A stretch of DNA of 64,000 nucleotides from Arenibacter troitsensis (GTDB lineage Bacteria; Bacteroidota; Bacteroidia; Flavobacteriales; Flavobacteriaceae): the NCBI RefSeq assembly GCF_900177645.1, contig NZ_FXAO01000008.1, positions 1-64,000 of the forward strand, in the 5' to 3' direction. The notes beneath the pieces were generated by a model, which was not told the origin of the DNA, searched no databases, and worked only from the letters and a program-made list of their open reading frames with translations. How positions within the stretch are numbered: position 1 is the stretch's first letter; each line of letters opens with the position of its first letter. This document shows positions 62,096 to 64,000 of the stretch, in pieces. Both the position numbers and the translations under genes were made by a program.

Positions 62096-63040
62096 TTATT
62101 TCCCAATAATATAATCGGCAAAATAGTTTTGGGAATCCGTGACCTTTCCAATAAGGTTAAGTCCCGTATTCAAACAGATTTTTTGAATTACGGAGTCATC
62201 GTATTTACGTGAGATTTCGGTGTGGATCTGTTCTTCTTTTTTGAAAGCTACTTTCATGTCCAAACCTTTAATCTCTACTTCTTGATTCACAATGCTCTTG
62301 AGAGCGCTTTTGGCTACTCCCTCCCGCTCATCGTACATGGGGGCATGTTCAAATAAATCGGTATTAAAGTTAGCTTCCAGCTCACTGTTTATTCTGCTTA
62401 ATAAATTTAGGTTAAACGCACTGGTAACACCCTGACTATCGTTATAAGCAGGCAGCACAATGTCCTTGCTTTTCTTTAGATCTACCCCAAGTATAATTTT
62501 ATCGCCTTTGGATAAGTTTTCACTAAGATGGATAAGGAAGGAATTGGCTTCCACATTTTCCATATTGCCAATATTGGAACCAAGAAACAAAACGACCTTA
62601 GGAAGGGGAGAGGCCTTTAACTCATGAAGGATATGAAAATAGTCGCCTAGTTTGGGGCTTATTTTTTTCTTTGGGAATTGCCGCTGTATATTTCCTTCAA
62701 TTTGATGTAGGGCTTTTGCGGAGATATCGATTGGGGTGTACTGGTATTGAAAATTGCAGTGGTCCAATGCTTTAAGTAATTCAATGGTTTTGTACCCATC
62801 GCCAGCACCAAGCTCTATAAGGTCGAAGCTTTTTTCCGAGGTGAGGCCCAATAGTTCAATAATTTCGGAAGCTTTATTTTGAAAAATTTCAAACTCTGCA
62901 TTGGTCAAATAATATTCGGGCAATTTCATTATTTCAGAAAACAGAGCAGAACCCTTTTCGTCGTAAAAATATTTTGATGACAGGCTTTTAGGGGTTTTAC
63001 TTAGACCCTCTTTAACATCTATGGCGAATTGTTTGTTCAT
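62096..63040 (-). CDS. egtD: L-histidine N(alpha)-methyltransferase EgtD
   Basis: 314 residues from the ATG at 63038-63040; an upstream in-frame ATG at 63070 is possible. The DUF2260/EgtD fold shows SSKYFYDEKGSALFSEIMKLPEYYLTNAEFEI (start), SAM motif DLIELGAGDGYKTIELL (about 73-89), VVLFLGSNIGNME, the histidine-binding region around YNDSQGVTSAFNLNLL, and MYDEREGVAKSAL. EgtD makes hercynine from histidine and SAM, the first step of ergothioneine. The ATG overlaps the egtB stop by 4 bp (ATGA). Confidence 0.87.
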   Translation of the reverse strand: MNKQFAIDVKEGLSKTPKSLSSKYFYDEKGSALFSEIMKLPEYYLTNAEFEIFQNKASEIIELLGLTSEKSFDLIELGAGDGYKTIELLKALDHCNFQYQYTPIDISAKALHQIEGNIQRQFPKKKISPKLGDYFHILHELKASPLPKVVLFLGSNIGNMENVEANSFLIHLSENLSKGDKIILGVDLKKSKDIVLPAYNDSQGVTSAFNLNLLSRINSELEANFNTDLFEHAPMYDEREGVAKSALKSIVNQEVEIKGLDMKVAFKKEEQIHTEISRKYDDSVIQKICLNTGLNLIGKVTDSQNYFADYIIGK

Positions 63041-64000
63041 TTTGCTAATCGTATTCCGGTAAATTGCCATTGGGCACCTGGGTGAAAAAAATTGCGATAG
63101 GTAGGTCTGCTATGTTTTGGGGAGGTGGCTATGGAGCCTCCACGCAGCACCATTTGATTAATCATAAATTTGCCATTGTATTCGCCAATAGCACCATCGG
63201 CTTTTTTAAAACCAGGGTAAGGCAAATAAGCACTATTGGTCCATTCCCAGCGCTGCCCCCAATTAAGTTGGCCTGAAGCTATTTCCCATTCAAATTCTGT
63301 GGGCAACCGCATGCCTTTCCATTCAGCAAAAGCCATGGCTTCATAATAACTTATATGTTTTAAAATGTCGTTTTCGATTATTTTCTGAAATCCTTTTAAG
63401 GTATAATGCATCCATTGGCCTTCTACCTCATGCCAATACAAAGGCATTGAAACTTGGTTTTGCTTTAACCAGGACCAACCTTCATCCAACCACAAATTAA
63501 AATCTGTATAACCACCAGCTGCCATAAACTCGAGGTACTCGCCATTGGTCACCAAGCCTTTTTGAATCTCAAAATCGTGTAAATATACCTTGTGGACTCC
63601 CAATTCATTATCAAAACAAAAACCTTCTCCCTGGTAACCAATAGTGTATACACCTTCTGGGATTTTCGCGCTACCGGTTTCTGTATTCCTTTCTTGGCCC
63701 AGTAACCTAGTGTCCGAATCATAGACAGGAAATAGTGGGTTTTGTCCAAACATGTATTTGATATCACTCAGCAATAACTCTTGATGTTGTTGCTCGTGAT
63801 GCAGGCCTAAAGTGACCAATTGAACCATATAGGCATCCAAGTTTTGATGCAATAATTGACCCATGGCAGTATCCACATATTGTCGGTAAGCATAAACTTC
63901 ATCGGTTGTTGGTCTAGTGAGATTACCGCGTTTCGCCCTTAAGACCCTATCTCCCGCATTGTTATAATAACTGTTGAACAAGTAGGGGAAATCTTTATTG
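63037..64000 (-). CDS. egtB: Ergothioneine biosynthesis protein EgtB, partial (runs off window)
   Basis: The frame continues past the right edge: near 63982-64000 it reads KDFPYLFNSYYNN, as EgtB proteins do, so the visible start is not the real one. The non-haem iron site LGLHHEQQHQELLL (two of the three His) is near the start of the visible part, and the C-terminal sulfatase-modifying-factor-like domain runs from SAKIPEGVYTIGYQGEGFCFDNE to LRGGSIATSPKHSRPTYRNFFHP. EgtB oxidises hercynine and a thiol to the sulfoxide. With egtD directly downstream it gives a two-gene ergothioneine cluster. Confidence 0.88.
   Translation of the reverse strand, partial: NKDFPYLFNSYYNNAGDRVLRAKRGNLTRPTTDEVYAYRQYVDTAMGQLLHQNLDAYMVQLVTLGLHHEQQHQELLLSDIKYMFGQNPLFPVYDSDTRLLGQERNTETGSAKIPEGVYTIGYQGEGFCFDNELGVHKVYLHDFEIQKGLVTNGEYLEFMAAGGYTDFNLWLDEGWSWLKQNQVSMPLYWHEVEGQWMHYTLKGFQKIIENDILKHISYYEAMAFAEWKGMRLPTEFEWEIASGQLNWGQRWEWTNSAYLPYPGFKKADGAIGEYNGKFMINQMVLRGGSIATSPKHSRPTYRNFFHPGAQWQFTGIRLAK

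Overview
The window looks like a chromosomal piece of a marine Flavobacteriia member (Flavobacteriaceae; Arenibacter, Maribacter or Zobellia-type is my inference). The reasons are the AT-rich intergenic DNA, starts mostly without Shine-Dalgarno sequences, many SPII lipoproteins and secreted carbohydrate-active enzymes, PiT plus DUF2490 and DUF4494 genes, and Tat-exported Gfo/Idh/MocA oxidoreductases next to DUF1080 proteins. No rRNA, tRNA or CRISPR was found.

The most unusual part is the left end (1-3331). A tyrosine recombinase gene on the + strand lies divergent from a row of cassettes read on the - strand. Each cassette is bounded by its own private inverted pair: 358-371/929-942, 1063-1074/1588-1599 and 1717-1732/2100-2115. 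Neighbouring cassettes are separated by spacers of nearly constant length (120 and 117 bp) that share end motifs and internal hairpins. This is the geometry of integron cassettes and attC sites next to an attI, but the recombinase does not look like a canonical IntI. Two cassettes carry small secreted or lipoprotein genes and the one next to the recombinase carries no convincing ORF. A possible solitary, diverged copy lies at about 32.3-33.1 kb in a patch of small and decayed genes.

Layout. 3.5-9.3 kb: frameshifted rlmF, sialate O-acetylesterase-type SGNH esterase, CIA30 protein, diheme cytochrome c, MscS channel. 9.5-14.9 kb: polysaccharide deacetylase, OYE-type flavin oxidoreductase with a translationally overlapping pseudogene, Crp/Fnr regulator, GIY-YIG-like protein, PiT phosphate transporter with a DUF2490 protein. 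15.2-22.2 kb: Tat-exported oxidoreductase, VOC protein, DUF4242-cyclase fusion, LpxR-like lipid A deacylase, sulfatase; four copies of a composite intergenic repeat lie between 17.5 and 20.3 kb. 22.3-26.1 kb: small lipoproteins and DUF proteins, AraC regulator. 26.2-30.7 kb: TIM-barrel glycosidase-like lipoprotein, methyltransferase, YiaK-type dehydrogenase, amidohydrolase. 30.8-33.8 kb: accessory patch. 34-39.4 kb: heparinase II/III-like lyase with a secreted partner, tandem alpha/beta-hydrolase esterase. 39.6-43.5 kb: D-2-hydroxyacid dehydrogenase and Lrp regulator divergent from a threonine catabolism operon (SDR-type threonine dehydrogenase, Kbl). 43.6-56.3 kb: PPOx protein, secreted beta-propeller, DUF1080 protein, secreted methyltransferase, DUF4494, SDR, second Tat-exported oxidoreductase, CE7 esterase, MGH1/GH63-like glycosidase. 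56.7-64 kb: hybrid histidine kinase, amidohydrolase, nucleoside-hydrolase-like lipoprotein, and ergothioneine genes egtD and egtB, the latter cut by the window edge.

Taken together, many genes fit turnover of complex, sulfated, acetylated or oxidised glycans. The genes are scattered rather than arranged as a classical PUL: no SusC/SusD pair is in the window. Functions are assigned by reading translated motifs; nothing was searched against a database.
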